From Salinarimonas ramus (GTDB lineage Bacteria > Pseudomonadota > Alphaproteobacteria > Rhizobiales > Beijerinckiaceae), in assembly GCF_014645695.1 (NCBI RefSeq), contig NZ_BMMF01000002.1:1-64000 (forward strand): a stretch of 64,000 nt of DNA, written 5' to 3'. The notes beneath the pieces were generated by a model, which did not search any database, was not told where the DNA came from, and saw nothing but the letters and a program-made list of their open reading frames with translations. Positions 55,537 to 64,000 of the stretch are shown here, one piece after another; positions within the stretch are counted from its first letter, which is position 1; each line of letters opens with the position of its first letter. The translations under genes and the position numbers were made by a program.

Positions 55537-55962
55537 TCACAATTCGCTGAGCCGGATGCTCGTCTCCGAATGGGCGATCCCGGGCACGGCGCGGATGTCG
55601 TTGATGACGGCGTCCAGCGCCGCGAGGTCGCCCGTGGCGATCTCGCACACGAGGTCCCAGCGGCCGTTGGTCGTGAAGATGCGCACGACGGAGGGCAGGC
55701 GCTTGAGGCGGGCGACGACGGGCTTCAGGTCGCCCGCTCGGACCTCGAGCGTCATGAAGGCGCGCACCGCCGCCGTCTCCACGTCCTCGCGCAGGCGCAC
55801 GGTGAAGCCGAGGAGCACGCGCCGCTCGATCAGCTTGTCGATGCGGTTCTGCACCGTGCCGCGCGACACGCGCAGCCTCTGAGCCAGGCTCGCCACCGGC
55901 AGGCGCGCGTCCGCGCGTAGCAGCGCGATGAGCGCGCGGTCGAGATCGTCGAGGCTCTCCAT
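55537..55962 (-). CDS. Lrp/AsnC-family transcriptional regulator
   Basis: 141 residues: N-terminal HTH ('LDDLDRALIALLRADARLPVASLAQRL', recognition helix 'SRGTVQNRIDKL', about 4-62) and a C-terminal RAM/ligand domain. The ATG at 55962 has GGAGGAGGAGGG before it; longer starts add unconserved sequence. It is divergent from the arginase-ornithine aminotransferase operon, so it probably senses arginine or ornithine and controls both. The 140-nt gap holds TTGACA at 56037-56042, a possible -35 for arginase. Confidence 0.87.
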   Translation of the reverse strand: MESLDDLDRALIALLRADARLPVASLAQRLRVSRGTVQNRIDKLIERRVLLGFTVRLREDVETAAVRAFMTLEVRAGDLKPVVARLKRLPSVVRIFTTNGRWDLVCEIATGDLAALDAVINDIRAVPGIAHSETSIRLSEL

Positions 55963-56036
55963 GGCCGCCCTCCTCCTCCCCTCGGCTGGCAAATCGCGCA
56001 GTGCGGCTGGCGATCTGCTCGCTCGGGGGAACATGT

Positions 56037-56042
56037 TTGACA
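56037..56042 (+). promoter_or_regulatory. candidate -35 element of the arginase promoter
   Basis: TTGACA, 61 nt before the arginase ATG in the gap shared with the Lrp-type gene. No good -10 is seen at 17 nt, which would fit a promoter that needs the regulator as activator. Confidence 0.3.
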
Positions 56043-56102
56043 CATCTCTGTCTTTCTGTTGAGCCACCCTCGTCGGATAGTCGGCGCGACCGGAGAAGAG
56101 AC

Positions 56103-57077
56103 ATGGCCCACCCGCTGGGGGCGATCGAGATCGCCCGCACCGAGATCACCCTGATCGGATGCCCGTTGGAGGCCGGCGCCGGCGTGCGCGGTTCCGTGAT
56201 GGGGCCCGCCGCCTATCGCGTCGCGGGCCTCGTCGAGGCCCTTCGCGGGCTCGGCCACGCGGTGCGCGACGAGGGCGACATCCCGACGCCCCGCCCGGTG
56301 GGCGGGGAGACCGCGCTCAACCGCCTGGCGGAGACCTGCCGAAACGCTCGCGAGATCGCCGGCTGGACCCGCGCGATCCACGATCGCGGCTACGCGCTGA
56401 TGAAGCGCGGCGGCGTGCCGGTCTTCCTCGGCGGGGACCACGCGCTGTCGATGGGCTCCGTCGCCGCGGCGGCGCGCATCGCCGAGGAGCGCGGGCAGGA
56501 CCTCGTCGTGCTCTGGCTCGATGCGCACGCCGATTTCAACACGCCCGCGACCTCGCCATCGGGCAACATGCACGGCATGGCGCTCGCCTACCTCACCGGC
56601 GAGCCGACGCTCGCGCCGGTCATGGAGGACATCACCCCGGTCGACCCGACGAACGTGCATCTGTTCGGCCTACGCTCGATCGATGCGCAGGAACGCCAGA
56701 TCGTCGACGAGAGGGGCGTCACCGTCTCCGACATGCGCATCATCGACGAGTTCGGTGCCGCCGCCCTCATGCGCGACTTCCTGGCGAGCCTGGAAGCGGA
56801 CCGTACGCACCTGCACGTCTCGCTCGACGTCGACTTCCTCGACCCGAGCCTCGCGCCGGGCGTCGGCACGACCGTGCCGGGTGGGGCGACCTATCGCGAG
56901 GCGCATCTCGTGATGGAGCTCCTCCACGAGAGCGGCCTCGTCGCGTCCGTCGACCTCGTCGAGCTCAACCCCTTCCTGGACGATCGCGGCAAGAGCGCGC
57001 GGCTGATGACGGAGCTCGTCGCGAGCCTGTTCGGCCGCACCATCCTGGACCGCAAGCCGATCCGCGCCACGCCCTGA
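56103..57077 (+). CDS. rocF: arginase
   Basis: 324 residues, Mn2+-dependent hydrolase that splits arginine into ornithine and urea. The metal ligands are all seen: His in '[10 protein letters not shown]' (near 123), 'DAHADFNTP' (near 141-149) and '[14 protein letters not shown]' (near 240). 'GNMHGM' is the substrate-loop element. Arginase is favoured over agmatinase because of the following ornithine aminotransferase. ATG at 56103; 8 nt separate its stop from rocD, so the two are one operon driven from the gap to the Lrp-type gene. Confidence 0.92.
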   Translation: MAHPLGAIEIARTEITLIGCPLEAGAGVRGSVMGPAAYRVAGLVEALRGLGHAVRDEGDIPTPRPVGGETALNRLAETCRNAREIAGWTRAIHDRGYALMKRGGVPVFLGGDHALSMGSVAAAARIAEERGQDLVVLWLDAHADFNTPATSPSGNMHGMALAYLTGEPTLAPVMEDITPVDPTNVHLFGLRSIDAQERQIVDERGVTVSDMRIIDEFGAAALMRDFLASLEADRTHLHVSLDVDFLDPSLAPGVGTTVPGGATYREAHLVMELLHESGLVASVDLVELNPFLDDRGKSARLMTELVASLFGRTILDRKPIRATP

Positions 57078-57085
57078 GGCCAGCC

Positions 57086-58312
57086 ATGACGGAGACCGCC
57101 ATGACCCACCATGCCCGCGACCTGATCGCCATCGAGACGCGCCTGGGCGCGCACAATTACAAGCCGCTCGACGTCGTCATCGAGCGCGGCGCGGGCGTGT
57201 GGGTGTGGGACGTGGAGGGGCGGCGCTATCTCGATTGCCTCTCGGCCTATTCCGCGGTCAACCAGGGCCATTGCCACCCGAAGATCCGCGAGGCGATGAT
57301 CGCGCAGTCGGAGAAGCTGACGCTGACCTCCCGCGCCTTCCGCAACGACCAGCTGCCGCTCTTCTACGAGGAGATCGCGGCGCTCACCGGCGCGCATACC
57401 GTGCTCCCGATGAATTCCGGCGCGGAGGCCGTCGAGAGCGCGGTCAAGGCGGTGCGCAAGTGGGGCTACGAGGTCAAGGGCGTGCCCGCCGGGCAGGCCG
57501 AGATCGTCGTCGCGCGAGAGAATTTCCACGGGCGCACGCTCGGCATCGTGGGCTTCTCCACCGATCCCGACGCGCGCGGCGGCTTCGGCCCCTTCGCGCC
57601 GGGCTTCGTCGCGGTGCCCTTCGGCGACGCCGCCGCGCTCGAGGCGGCGATCGGGCCGAACACCGTCGCCGTGATGCTCGAGCCGATCCAGGGCGAGGCC
57701 GGCGTCGTCATCCCGCCGGACGGCTATTTCCGCCGCGTGCGCGACCTGTGCACCGCCCACGGCGTGACGCTCGTCCTCGACGAGATCCAGACCGGGCTCG
57801 GCCGCACGGGCAAGCTGCTCGCCGAGGAGCACGAGGGCATCGAGGCGGACGTGACCCTCGTCGGCAAGGCGCTCTCGGGCGGGTTCTACCCCGTCTCGGC
57901 GGTGCTCTCGAATTCAGAGGTGCTGGGCGTGCTCAAGCCTGGCCAGCACGGCTCGACCTTCGGCGGCAACCCCCTCGCCTGCGCCATCGCGCGCGCGGCG
58001 CTGAAGGTGCTCGTCGAGGAGGGCATGATCGAGAATTCCGCCGCCATGGGCGCGCGCATGAAGGCGGGGCTCGAAGCCATTCGCTCGAACCTGGTGCGGG
58101 AGGTGCGCGGGCGCGGGCTGATGCTCGCGGTGGAGCTGCATCCCGAGGTCGGCGGCGCGCGGCGCGTCTGCGAGGCCCTGCGCGAGCGCGGCGTTCTCGC
58201 CAAGGACACGCACGAGCACACGATCCGCCTCGCGCCCCCGCTCGTCATCACGAGCGAGGAGGTCGACATGGCGGTCGACGTCATGGGCGAGGCGCTGCGC
58301 GCGGTCGCCTGA
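57086..58312 (+). CDS. rocD: ornithine aminotransferase
   Basis: 408 residues, class III PLP-dependent aminotransferase. '[16 protein letters not shown]' near the N terminus is characteristic of ornithine aminotransferase, and '[12 protein letters not shown]' (PLP Asp) and '[15 protein letters not shown]' (Schiff-base Lys) are clear. It converts ornithine and 2-oxoglutarate to glutamate semialdehyde and glutamate, so with arginase it turns arginine into glutamate/proline. Alternative start five codons on at 'MTHHARD'. Convergent with an MFS gene only 3 nt away. Confidence 0.93.
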   Translation: MTETAMTHHARDLIAIETRLGAHNYKPLDVVIERGAGVWVWDVEGRRYLDCLSAYSAVNQGHCHPKIREAMIAQSEKLTLTSRAFRNDQLPLFYEEIAALTGAHTVLPMNSGAEAVESAVKAVRKWGYEVKGVPAGQAEIVVARENFHGRTLGIVGFSTDPDARGGFGPFAPGFVAVPFGDAAALEAAIGPNTVAVMLEPIQGEAGVVIPPDGYFRRVRDLCTAHGVTLVLDEIQTGLGRTGKLLAEEHEGIEADVTLVGKALSGGFYPVSAVLSNSEVLGVLKPGQHGSTFGGNPLACAIARAALKVLVEEGMIENSAAMGARMKAGLEAIRSNLVREVRGRGLMLAVELHPEVGGARRVCEALRERGVLAKDTHEHTIRLAPPLVITSEEVDMAVDVMGEALRAVA

Positions 58313-58315
58313 TCC

Positions 58316-59536
58316 TCAGGCGGTGCGGCGCTCGAGCACCGCGTTGAGCGCGATCAGCGCCAGCACCGTCGCGACCAGCATGACCGGGATCGCCTCGAGC
58401 GAAAGCACGTCCGCCAGCACGCCGCCGAGCGCGGGGAAGATCACGCCGCCCAGCATGGCGGCGGAGACCTGGAAGCCGACCGCATGCGCGGTCAGCGCTT
58501 CGCCGAGGCGTGCGGGCGTGCGCGACATCAGCATCGGGAAGATCGGCGCGCAGGCGAGGCCGAGCAGCACGATGCCGGCGAGCGAGAGCGCCGTCGGCGC
58601 GAAGGCGAAGGCGGCGGCGCCGACGGCCATGCCCAGCAGGCCCAGGCGAACCGAGCGGTCCTCCCCGATCCGGTCCGCGAAGAGGCCGAAAGCGACGCGA
58701 CCCACGAAAAGCCCGCCCCAGAAGAGGCCCGTCATCGTCCCGGCGAGCTCGACGGAAAGCCCCCTGCCCTCGGTCAGGACGGCGAAGATCCACAGGCCCG
58801 CGCCGAACTCGACGCCGACATAGAGGCAGAACATCGCGACCTGCAGCTGGACGAGCGGATTGGCCAGCGCCCCGCGCGTCGTCACGCGCGTCTGCGGCGG
58901 CGCGCCCTCCGCCGCGATCGGCTCGCCCGCATCCGCGCGCCAGAGGCCCCGCGTCGAGAGGAAGAGCAGCGCCATCGCGCCCATGATGACGGCGATGGCA
59001 GCGTAGCCGAGCCGCCAGGTGTCGGTGGCCAGGATCGCGCCCGTCATCAGCAGCGGCCCGCACGCGGCCCCGAAGCCGAAGGCGGCGTGGAGCCAGTTCA
59101 TGTGGCGCGCGGAAAAGCGCTTGGCCGCGTAGGCGTTCAGCCCCGAATCGATCGCGCCCGAGCCGAGCCCGACGAGGGGCGCCGCCGCGAGGAAGACCGG
59201 GAAGGCCGGCGCCGCCGCCACCGCGACGAGGGCCGCCGCGACGAGCCCGGTGCTGCCCGCGAGCAGCCGGCCGACGCCGAAGGCCTCGAGCAGGCGCCCC
59301 GCGAAGAACGACGAGACGAAGAAGCCGCTCGCCGTGCCCGCCATGACGAGCCCGAGCCCGCTCTGCGGCAGCCCGAAGGCTTCGCGCACGAAGGGCCAGG
59401 AGACGCCGTGGGCGGCGTCCGGCAGAGCCAGCGAGACGAAGCCGAGATAGGCGACGACGACGAGGAGCGCGCGGGGGGCGGCGCGGGCGGACGAGGACAC
59501 GGGGGAGAGCGCCTTTCGGTCGGGACCGTTCGACAC
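58316..59536 (-). CDS. MFS transporter (YbjJ/FucP-like)
   Basis: 406 residues with twelve hydrophobic helices. 'SGLGLVMAGTASGFFVSSFFAGRLLE' (shown in part) and 'LGSGAIDSGLNAYAAKRFSARHMNWLHAAFGFGA' (in part) resemble the YbjJ/Bsc6/fucose-permease branch of MFS, where 'D.G.NA' and 'NWLH..FG.G' are conserved. The protein may move sugars, polyols or drugs. Single gene, convergent with rocD; the first ~20 residues are unconserved. Confidence 0.82.
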   Translation of the reverse strand: MSNGPDRKALSPVSSSARAAPRALLVVVAYLGFVSLALPDAAHGVSWPFVREAFGLPQSGLGLVMAGTASGFFVSSFFAGRLLEAFGVGRLLAGSTGLVAAALVAVAAAPAFPVFLAAAPLVGLGSGAIDSGLNAYAAKRFSARHMNWLHAAFGFGAACGPLLMTGAILATDTWRLGYAAIAVIMGAMALLFLSTRGLWRADAGEPIAAEGAPPQTRVTTRGALANPLVQLQVAMFCLYVGVEFGAGLWIFAVLTEGRGLSVELAGTMTGLFWGGLFVGRVAFGLFADRIGEDRSVRLGLLGMAVGAAAFAFAPTALSLAGIVLLGLACAPIFPMLMSRTPARLGEALTAHAVGFQVSAAMLGGVIFPALGGVLADVLSLEAIPVMLVATVLALIALNAVLERRTA

Positions 59537-59588
59537 CTAGACCCGCGTGCGGCGCTTGGGAAGCGTCCCGGACGCATCCACGCGGACG

Positions 59589-60695
59589 TCAGAGGGCGGC
59601 GCGCGCCAGCCGCTCGATCGCCGCGGCGGAGCCGGCATTCGCCCCGTGGCGCAAATCGAAGGTGAGGCGCACGCGCCCACCCTCGGCCTCGACGATGGTG
59701 CCCGCCAGCGGCGGCACGTCGGCGAGGCGGAAGGAGACCGGCTGGCCGGGCGCGAGCGCGGCCTCGGCATCGAGCTCGACCAGCGCCCCCGTCGTCGAGA
59801 TGTCCCGCGCGCGCCCGGGGAGAACGCCGGTGGAGACGCGCAAGTCGCAGGCGAGATCCACGGCGACGCGCGCCTGCGCACGCCGCTCGCCGACAGGCGC
59901 GGCACGCACCGCCGCGATCAGCCGGTCCGCGAGGTCCCGCACGGCGCGGGCGAGATCCTCCGCCGTCGCCGCGATCCGCCCCGCCACGGCGGCGATCTCG
60001 AGGGCGAGGCGGCGCAGGGCGGCCACGTCCCGCGCGCCGCTTTCGGGCGCCGACGCGGAAGCGTCCGCGCCGCGCCGGCGCAGGTCGGCCGCGAGCGCGG
60101 CGGTATCGGCCGAACGCTCCTCGATGGTCGCGACCAGCTCCTCGATGCCGGCCCAGGCTTCCGCGAGGATGGCGCCGAGATCGGAGACGCGCCGCGCCGC
60201 CTCGCCGAAGCCGCGCGCGGACGCGCCGGCGCGCACGGCCGCGAGCGAGACCGAGAGCGCGGTGGCGGCGACCTCGCCGACGAGGGCCGCGACGGGCGGT
60301 GCCGCGAGATCGAGCGCCGGGCGGATGTCGACCTCCGAGAGCCCGTCGAGCGCCTCGGCGATGTCCGCCTCCTCGCGGGCGAGACGGCGGGCCGCGGTAC
60401 GCGCGCGGGGCGCGAGCTCGTCGAGCGCGTCGGCCTCGCGGCGGATGGCGTAGGCGAGGCGGAACACCGCCTCGCGGGTCTGGGCCGAGACGCCGTCCGC
60501 AATCGCGTCCGCCTCGTCGTCGACGCTGCGCCAGGCGACGGCGTGCGCGTCTTCCTGGCGGGTGGGCGTGAGAGTGCTGTCGTCGAGCATCAGGTCGGCG
60601 CGGCGCGCCTGCGCCGCCGCGTCGCCGGAAAAGCCGAGCGTCGCGAAGGATCGGCGCATCAGAGCGAACCGGCGTCTGACCTGGAAATCGAGCAT
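59589..60695 (-). CDS. coiled-coil protein with C-terminal PilZ domain
   Basis: 368 residues. Residues ~20-275 are Ala/Arg/Glu-rich and helical, resembling the long coiled coil of methyl-accepting proteins but with no transmembrane segment or HAMP domain. The C-terminal ~90 residues are a PilZ domain: 'RRAQARVAVDLACDLRV' (the R...R c-di-GMP switch) and 'ARDISTTGALVELD' (the DxSxxG element). It is thus a likely soluble cyclic-di-GMP receptor acting on motility or chemotaxis machinery. Alternative ATG 42 nt upstream (60737). Divergent from the rhodanese gene. Confidence 0.77.
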   Translation of the reverse strand: MLDFQVRRRFALMRRSFATLGFSGDAAAQARRADLMLDDSTLTPTRQEDAHAVAWRSVDDEADAIADGVSAQTREAVFRLAYAIRREADALDELAPRARTAARRLAREEADIAEALDGLSEVDIRPALDLAAPPVAALVGEVAATALSVSLAAVRAGASARGFGEAARRVSDLGAILAEAWAGIEELVATIEERSADTAALAADLRRRGADASASAPESGARDVAALRRLALEIAAVAGRIAATAEDLARAVRDLADRLIAAVRAAPVGERRAQARVAVDLACDLRVSTGVLPGRARDISTTGALVELDAEAALAPGQPVSFRLADVPPLAGTIVEAEGGRVRLTFDLRHGANAGSAAAIERLARAAL

Positions 60696-60831
60696 GAGGC
60701 TCACATGGGGTTTCGGGCGTTGCCACCTTAGCGCCATGACGGTTCCGGAATCCTGAATCGATCGTGGAAAACATCCGATACCGTGCATTTTGTCGCAGAT
60801 GCACGCCCAGGCAGAAGAGGAGAAAGCCGCC

Positions 60832-61170
60832 ATGCTCACCTTTCCCACCGGCGACGCCCCCGCGCTCACGCGCGACGACGTGAAGACCGGGCTCGCCGAG
60901 AACACCATCGCCCTCGTCGACGTGCGCGATCCTCGGGAATTCGCGGAGGGGCACATCCCGGGCGCGATCTCGCATCCGCTCGACGGCTTCGATCCGACCC
61001 GCCTGCCGCGGGACGAGCGGCGCATCGTCTTCACCTGCTCGGCCGGCGTGCGCTCGCAGCACGCGGCGCATCTCGCGCAGGCCGAGGGCATCGTCGATGC
61101 GGGGCACTATCAGGGCGGCTTCCAGGATTGGATCATGGCAGGGGAGCCGGTGGAGCGCGAGGGCGCCTGA
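60832..61170 (+). CDS. rhodanese-like single-domain protein
   Basis: 112 residues, a single rhodanese domain with 'VDVRDPREFAEGHIPGAI' (about 30-47) and the persulfide loop 'TCSAGVRS' with the active cysteine near residue 68. It can carry sulfane sulfur for thiosulfate or sulfide handling. GAGGAG before the ATG at 60832 fixes the start; a TTG 42 nt earlier is less likely. 82 nt before the molybdenum-hydroxylase gene on the same strand, so a supply of sulfur to that enzyme's Mo site is an attractive but unproven idea. Confidence 0.85.
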   Translation: MLTFPTGDAPALTRDDVKTGLAENTIALVDVRDPREFAEGHIPGAISHPLDGFDPTRLPRDERRIVFTCSAGVRSQHAAHLAQAEGIVDAGHYQGGFQDWIMAGEPVEREGA

Positions 61171-61191
61171 GCCGGCTTTGAATCGTTTCGG

Positions 61192-61197
61192 TTGACA
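61192..61197 (+). promoter_or_regulatory. consensus -35 element before the molybdenum-hydroxylase gene
   Basis: TTGACA at 61192-61197, 55 nt before the ATG at 61253. The -10 region is weak. It suggests the large-subunit gene has its own promoter besides possible read-through from the rhodanese gene. Confidence 0.3.
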
Positions 61198-61252
61198 AGC
61201 GCGTACGGTGCGCCACCCTGGGCACATGTTCCCTTTCTCACCGGAGAGTGCC

Positions 61253-63538
61253 ATGCGCCCCATGAAGTTCGGCGTCGGTCAGGCCGTTCGTCGCGTCGAG
61301 GACGTGCGCTTCGTCACCGGGACCGGCCGCTACACGGACGACATCGCGCCCGCGGGCCAGCTCCACGCCGTGATGGTCCGCAGCCCCTATGCGAGCGCGA
61401 CCCTGCACGTCGGCGATCTCGCTGCCGTCCGCGCCATGCCCGGCGTGAAGCTCGTCCTCGCGGCGGGCGACGTCGAGGCGCTCGGCCCGATGCCCTGCCT
61501 CGGCCCCGCCCGCAACGCCGACGGCACGAAGATGGGCCTGCCGACCTATCCCGTGATCGCCACCGACCGCGTGCGGCACGTGGGCGACGTCGTCGGCATG
61601 GTGGTCGCGCAGACGCTGGCGCAGGCGCGCGAAGCCGCGGACGCCTTCCCGGCGGAGTACGAGGCCGAGGATGCGATCGTCGGCATCGCCGGCGCGGAAG
61701 CACAGGACGCCAAGGCGGTCTGGCCGGAATTCGGGACGAATCTCGCCTACGACGCCTCCGTGGGCGACGCGCCGGGAACGCAGGCCGCGTTCGCGAAGGC
61801 GGATCGGGTCGTCTCGCTCACCCTCGTCAACAACCGCCTCGTGACGAACTATCTCGAGCCGCGCGCCTGCCTCGCCGAGATCGAGGAGGGCACGGGCCGG
61901 CTCGTCCTCACCGTCGGCTCGCAGGGCAGCCACGACGTCCGCGACGTCGTGGCGCGCGTGATGGGCCGCGATGCCGCGACGATCCGCGTGGTGACGCCGG
62001 ACGTCGGCGGCGGCTTCGGCACGAAGCTGTTCACGACCCGCGAATACCCGCTGTGCGCCTTCGCCGCCGAGCGTCTTGGCGCGCCCGTGAAGTGGGCGGC
62101 CGATCGCGGCGAGCATTTCGTCGGCGACTCGCAGGGCCGCGACAACCGCACCCTGGCCGAGATGGCGCTCGACGCCGACGGGCGCTTCCTCGCCATGCGG
62201 GTCACGATCGACGCCGACATGGGCGCCTACCTCTCGCAGTTCGCGCCCTCGATCCCCGTCGGCGGCGCCTACATGACGCCGGGCGCCTACGACATCCCCG
62301 TCGTCCACGCCCGCATCCGCGGCTGGTACACGAACACGGTGCCCGTCGACGCCTATCGCGGCGCGGGGCGGCCGGAGGCGGCCTACGTCGTCGAGCGCCT
62401 CGTCGATCACATCGCCCGCGAGATCGGCACGACGCCCGACGCGCTGCGGGCGAAGAACTTCATCCGTCCCGAGCAGATGCCCTACCGCACCGCGACGGGG
62501 CGCACCTACGACAGCGGCGAGTTCGAGGCCCACCTGCGCGGGGCCATGGAGATCGCCGGCTGGGAGGGCTTCGAGGCACGCGCGGCCGAGGCGCGCGAGC
62601 GCGGCAAGGCGCGCGGCATCGGGCTCGCCTCCTACATCGAGGCCTGCGCCTCCGGATCGCCGGAGGACGCGATGGTGCGCATCGAGCCGGACGGGACGGC
62701 GCTCGTGACGGTCGGCACGCAATCGAGCGGCCAGGGGCACCTGACCGCCTACGCGCAGCTCGTCTCGCAGCATCTCGACCTGCCGGTGGAGAAGATCCGC
62801 GTGCTGCAGGGCGACACCGATGTCGTCGCGACCGGCGGCGGCACGGGCGGCTCGCGCTCGATCCCCGTCGGCGGCGCGGCGGTGGCGGGCGCCTCCGAGC
62901 TCGTGGCGAACCGTCTGCGCGAGCTCGCCTCAGAGGCGCTGGAGGCCTCCGCGGCCGACCTGGAGATCGCCGAGGGCACCGTGCGCGTCGCGGGCACCGA
63001 CCGCGCGATCGGCTTCGCCGAGCTCGCCGCCAAGGCGCCCGACGGGATCGCGGCGACGCACGGCTACAAGCCGCCCGCCGCGACCTATCCCAACGGCACG
63101 CACGTCTGCGAGGTCGAGGTCGACCCCGACACGGGCACGGTGGACGTCGTCGCCTATTCCATCGTCGACGATTTCGGCGTGACCCTGAACCCGCTCCTCC
63201 TCGCCGGCCAGGTTCACGGCGGCGTCGTGCAGGGCATCGGCCAGGCGCTGCAGGAGCACGTCGTCTACGACGAGGGCGGCCAGCTCGTGACCGCCTCGTT
63301 CATGGACTACCAGATGCCGCGCGCGGCTGACGTGCCGAACTTCGTCTTCGAGACCCGCAACGTACCCTGCGCCACCAACGTGCTCGGCGTGAAAGGCGCG
63401 GGCGAGGCGGGCACGATCGGCGCGGCGCCCGCCGTCATGAACGCCCTCGTCGACGCCCTCGCCCGCGGCTTCGGCGTGACGCATATCGACATGCCGGCGA
63501 CCCCGCAGGCCGTGTTCGCGGCGATCCACCGGCGCTGA
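61253..63538 (+). CDS. xanthine dehydrogenase/aldehyde oxidase family molybdopterin-binding subunit
   Basis: 761 residues, the molybdenum-cofactor subunit of a hydroxylase of the xanthine dehydrogenase/CoxL superfamily. N-terminal a/b hammerhead starts '[18 protein letters not shown]'. Moco elements: 'DVGGGFGTK' (near 250), '[10 protein letters not shown]' (near 365, the form-II type, not the AYRCSFR of true CO dehydrogenase), 'GTQSSGQGH' (near 487), and the catalytic Glu in '[12 protein letters not shown]' near 715. The ATG at 61253 follows GGAGAG, which decides the start. No FAD or 2Fe-2S subunit gene is adjacent, so partners are elsewhere or the enzyme is unusual. Substrate unknown. Confidence 0.88.
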   Translation: MRPMKFGVGQAVRRVEDVRFVTGTGRYTDDIAPAGQLHAVMVRSPYASATLHVGDLAAVRAMPGVKLVLAAGDVEALGPMPCLGPARNADGTKMGLPTYPVIATDRVRHVGDVVGMVVAQTLAQAREAADAFPAEYEAEDAIVGIAGAEAQDAKAVWPEFGTNLAYDASVGDAPGTQAAFAKADRVVSLTLVNNRLVTNYLEPRACLAEIEEGTGRLVLTVGSQGSHDVRDVVARVMGRDAATIRVVTPDVGGGFGTKLFTTREYPLCAFAAERLGAPVKWAADRGEHFVGDSQGRDNRTLAEMALDADGRFLAMRVTIDADMGAYLSQFAPSIPVGGAYMTPGAYDIPVVHARIRGWYTNTVPVDAYRGAGRPEAAYVVERLVDHIAREIGTTPDALRAKNFIRPEQMPYRTATGRTYDSGEFEAHLRGAMEIAGWEGFEARAAEARERGKARGIGLASYIEACASGSPEDAMVRIEPDGTALVTVGTQSSGQGHLTAYAQLVSQHLDLPVEKIRVLQGDTDVVATGGGTGGSRSIPVGGAAVAGASELVANRLRELASEALEASAADLEIAEGTVRVAGTDRAIGFAELAAKAPDGIAATHGYKPPAATYPNGTHVCEVEVDPDTGTVDVVAYSIVDDFGVTLNPLLLAGQVHGGVVQGIGQALQEHVVYDEGGQLVTASFMDYQMPRAADVPNFVFETRNVPCATNVLGVKGAGEAGTIGAAPAVMNALVDALARGFGVTHIDMPATPQAVFAAIHRR

Positions 63539-63561
63539 GGCGCTCAGCCGGCGCCCGAACC

Positions 63562-63600
63562 GCGGGCCCGCGCCGACGAGGCGCGGGCCCGCTTTGCTTT
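63562..63600 (+). terminator. rho-independent terminator after the molybdenum-hydroxylase gene
   Basis: Perfect 13-bp stem (63562-63574 with 63580-63592), loop GACGA, followed by TTTGCTTT. 24 nt after the stop codon. The strongest terminator in the window. Confidence 0.85.
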
Positions 63601-63616
63601 CGTTCGTGCCGGCGCG

Positions 63617-64000
63617 TCAGCGCTCGGCCAGCGCGAGGCGCAGGCCCAGCAGCCCGAAGGCGCCGGCGAAGCCGCGCTTGAGCCAGGTGACGACCCTCGG
63701 CTTCGCGATCACGTAGGAGCGCGTCGCCGAGGCGAAGGCGCCGTAGCCGACGAAGACGATGAAGGTCAGCGCCATGAAGACGAGGGCGAGACCCAGCATC
63801 GTCAGCGTCGCGTTCGGCGTGCCCGCCGGCACGAATTGCGGCAGGAAGGCGAGGAAGAACAGCGACAGCTTCGGGTTGAGGATGTTCAGGAGAAAGCCGT
63901 TGCGGACGATCTTCAGCGCGGGCGTCGGCGCCTTGTTCTCGGAGACCTCGAGCGCTCCGCCCTCGCGCAGCATGCTGAACGCCATCCACAGGAGATAAGC
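63617..64000 (-). CDS. LysE-family translocator, C-terminal part (cut by window edge)
   Basis: The visible 127 codons are the C-terminal ~60% of a LysE/RhtB-type exporter (full length ~205): 'RNGFLLNILNPKLSLFFLAFLPQFV' (shown in part) is the family's central signature, followed by three more hydrophobic helices. The frame is open through base 64000 without a start, so an internal ATG at 63985 should not be taken as the start. Exports amino acids or similar small solutes. Convergent with the molybdenum-hydroxylase gene, with the terminator between them. Confidence 0.87.
   Translation of the reverse strand, partial: AYLLWMAFSMLREGGALEVSENKAPTPALKIVRNGFLLNILNPKLSLFFLAFLPQFVPAGTPNATLTMLGLALVFMALTFIVFVGYGAFASATRSYVIAKPRVVTWLKRGFAGAFGLLGLRLALAER

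Noticed and set aside
61253-63538. Aerobic CO dehydrogenase large subunit (coxL form I)
   Set aside because: The active-site loop is AYRGAGR, not the Cys-containing AYRCSFR, and coxS/coxM are absent.

Overview
The window is about 64 kb of very GC-rich, densely packed bacterial chromosome. Gene content suggests an alphaproteobacterium of the Hyphomicrobiales, perhaps near Salinarimonas/Methylobacteriales. The evidence is a caa3 oxidase with fused subunits, TctABC and TRAP transporters, a periplasmic glucan protein, a DUF6455 protein, a PilZ protein and many start/stop overlaps of the ATGA type. The genus is inferred from gene families, not measured. I see no rRNA, tRNA, CRISPR array, transposase or prophage.

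Region by region: 1-0.9 kb holds the end of dxs and a SixA-like phosphatase. 0.9-6.7 kb (minus) is a caa3-type cytochrome oxidase operon (ctaC with a heme c domain, fused ctaD-ctaE, a small membrane protein, ctaG, a triheme cytochrome c). 6.8-9.0 kb has a CoA-transferase/HMG-CoA-lyase pair and 9.1-10.4 kb a pair of unknown, overlapping genes. 10.5-13.6 kb is a complete tctCBA tricarboxylate transporter. 13.6-14.8 kb carries a Crp/FNR-like regulator divergent from a periplasmic Spy/CpxP-like protein.

15.0-19.9 kb is the most unusual part. The three components of a TupABC-like (tungstate-type) ABC transporter are interleaved with a MoeB-rhodanese E1 enzyme, a second E1 homologue that has lost its adenylation residues, and a MoaD/ThiS-like protein ending in Gly-Gly; a LysE-type exporter follows. 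The layout suggests that oxyanion uptake is coupled to a ubiquitin-like sulfur-transfer system with a heterodimeric E1.

19.9-34 kb is mainly housekeeping (endonuclease V, ychF, pth, rplY, prs, uvrC, ppdK). It also has a VapBC pair whose toxin carries an in-frame stop, an MFS transporter, an SbtA/SbtB bicarbonate pair and an SDR protein lacking the Tyr/Lys pair. 33.8-45.8 kb holds a proline-rich disordered protein, glyS without adjacent glyQ, an SbmA/BacA-like ABC protein, opgG, a PcrA/UvrD helicase and a DUF815 ATPase.

45.8-55.4 kb groups pyrC, an XRE regulator, a TRAP transporter (dctPQM), pyrK, class 1B pyrD, an M20 carbamoylase-like hydrolase and pyrE. Together these could take up orotate or dihydroorotate and convert it either to aspartate or to OMP. 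A 186-bp nested palindrome sits between dctP and dctQ. 55.5-58.3 kb is an arginine-catabolism block (Lrp regulator divergent from arginase and ornithine aminotransferase). The window ends with an MFS transporter, a PilZ protein, a rhodanese, a lone molybdenum-hydroxylase large subunit with a strong terminator, and a truncated LysE-family gene.
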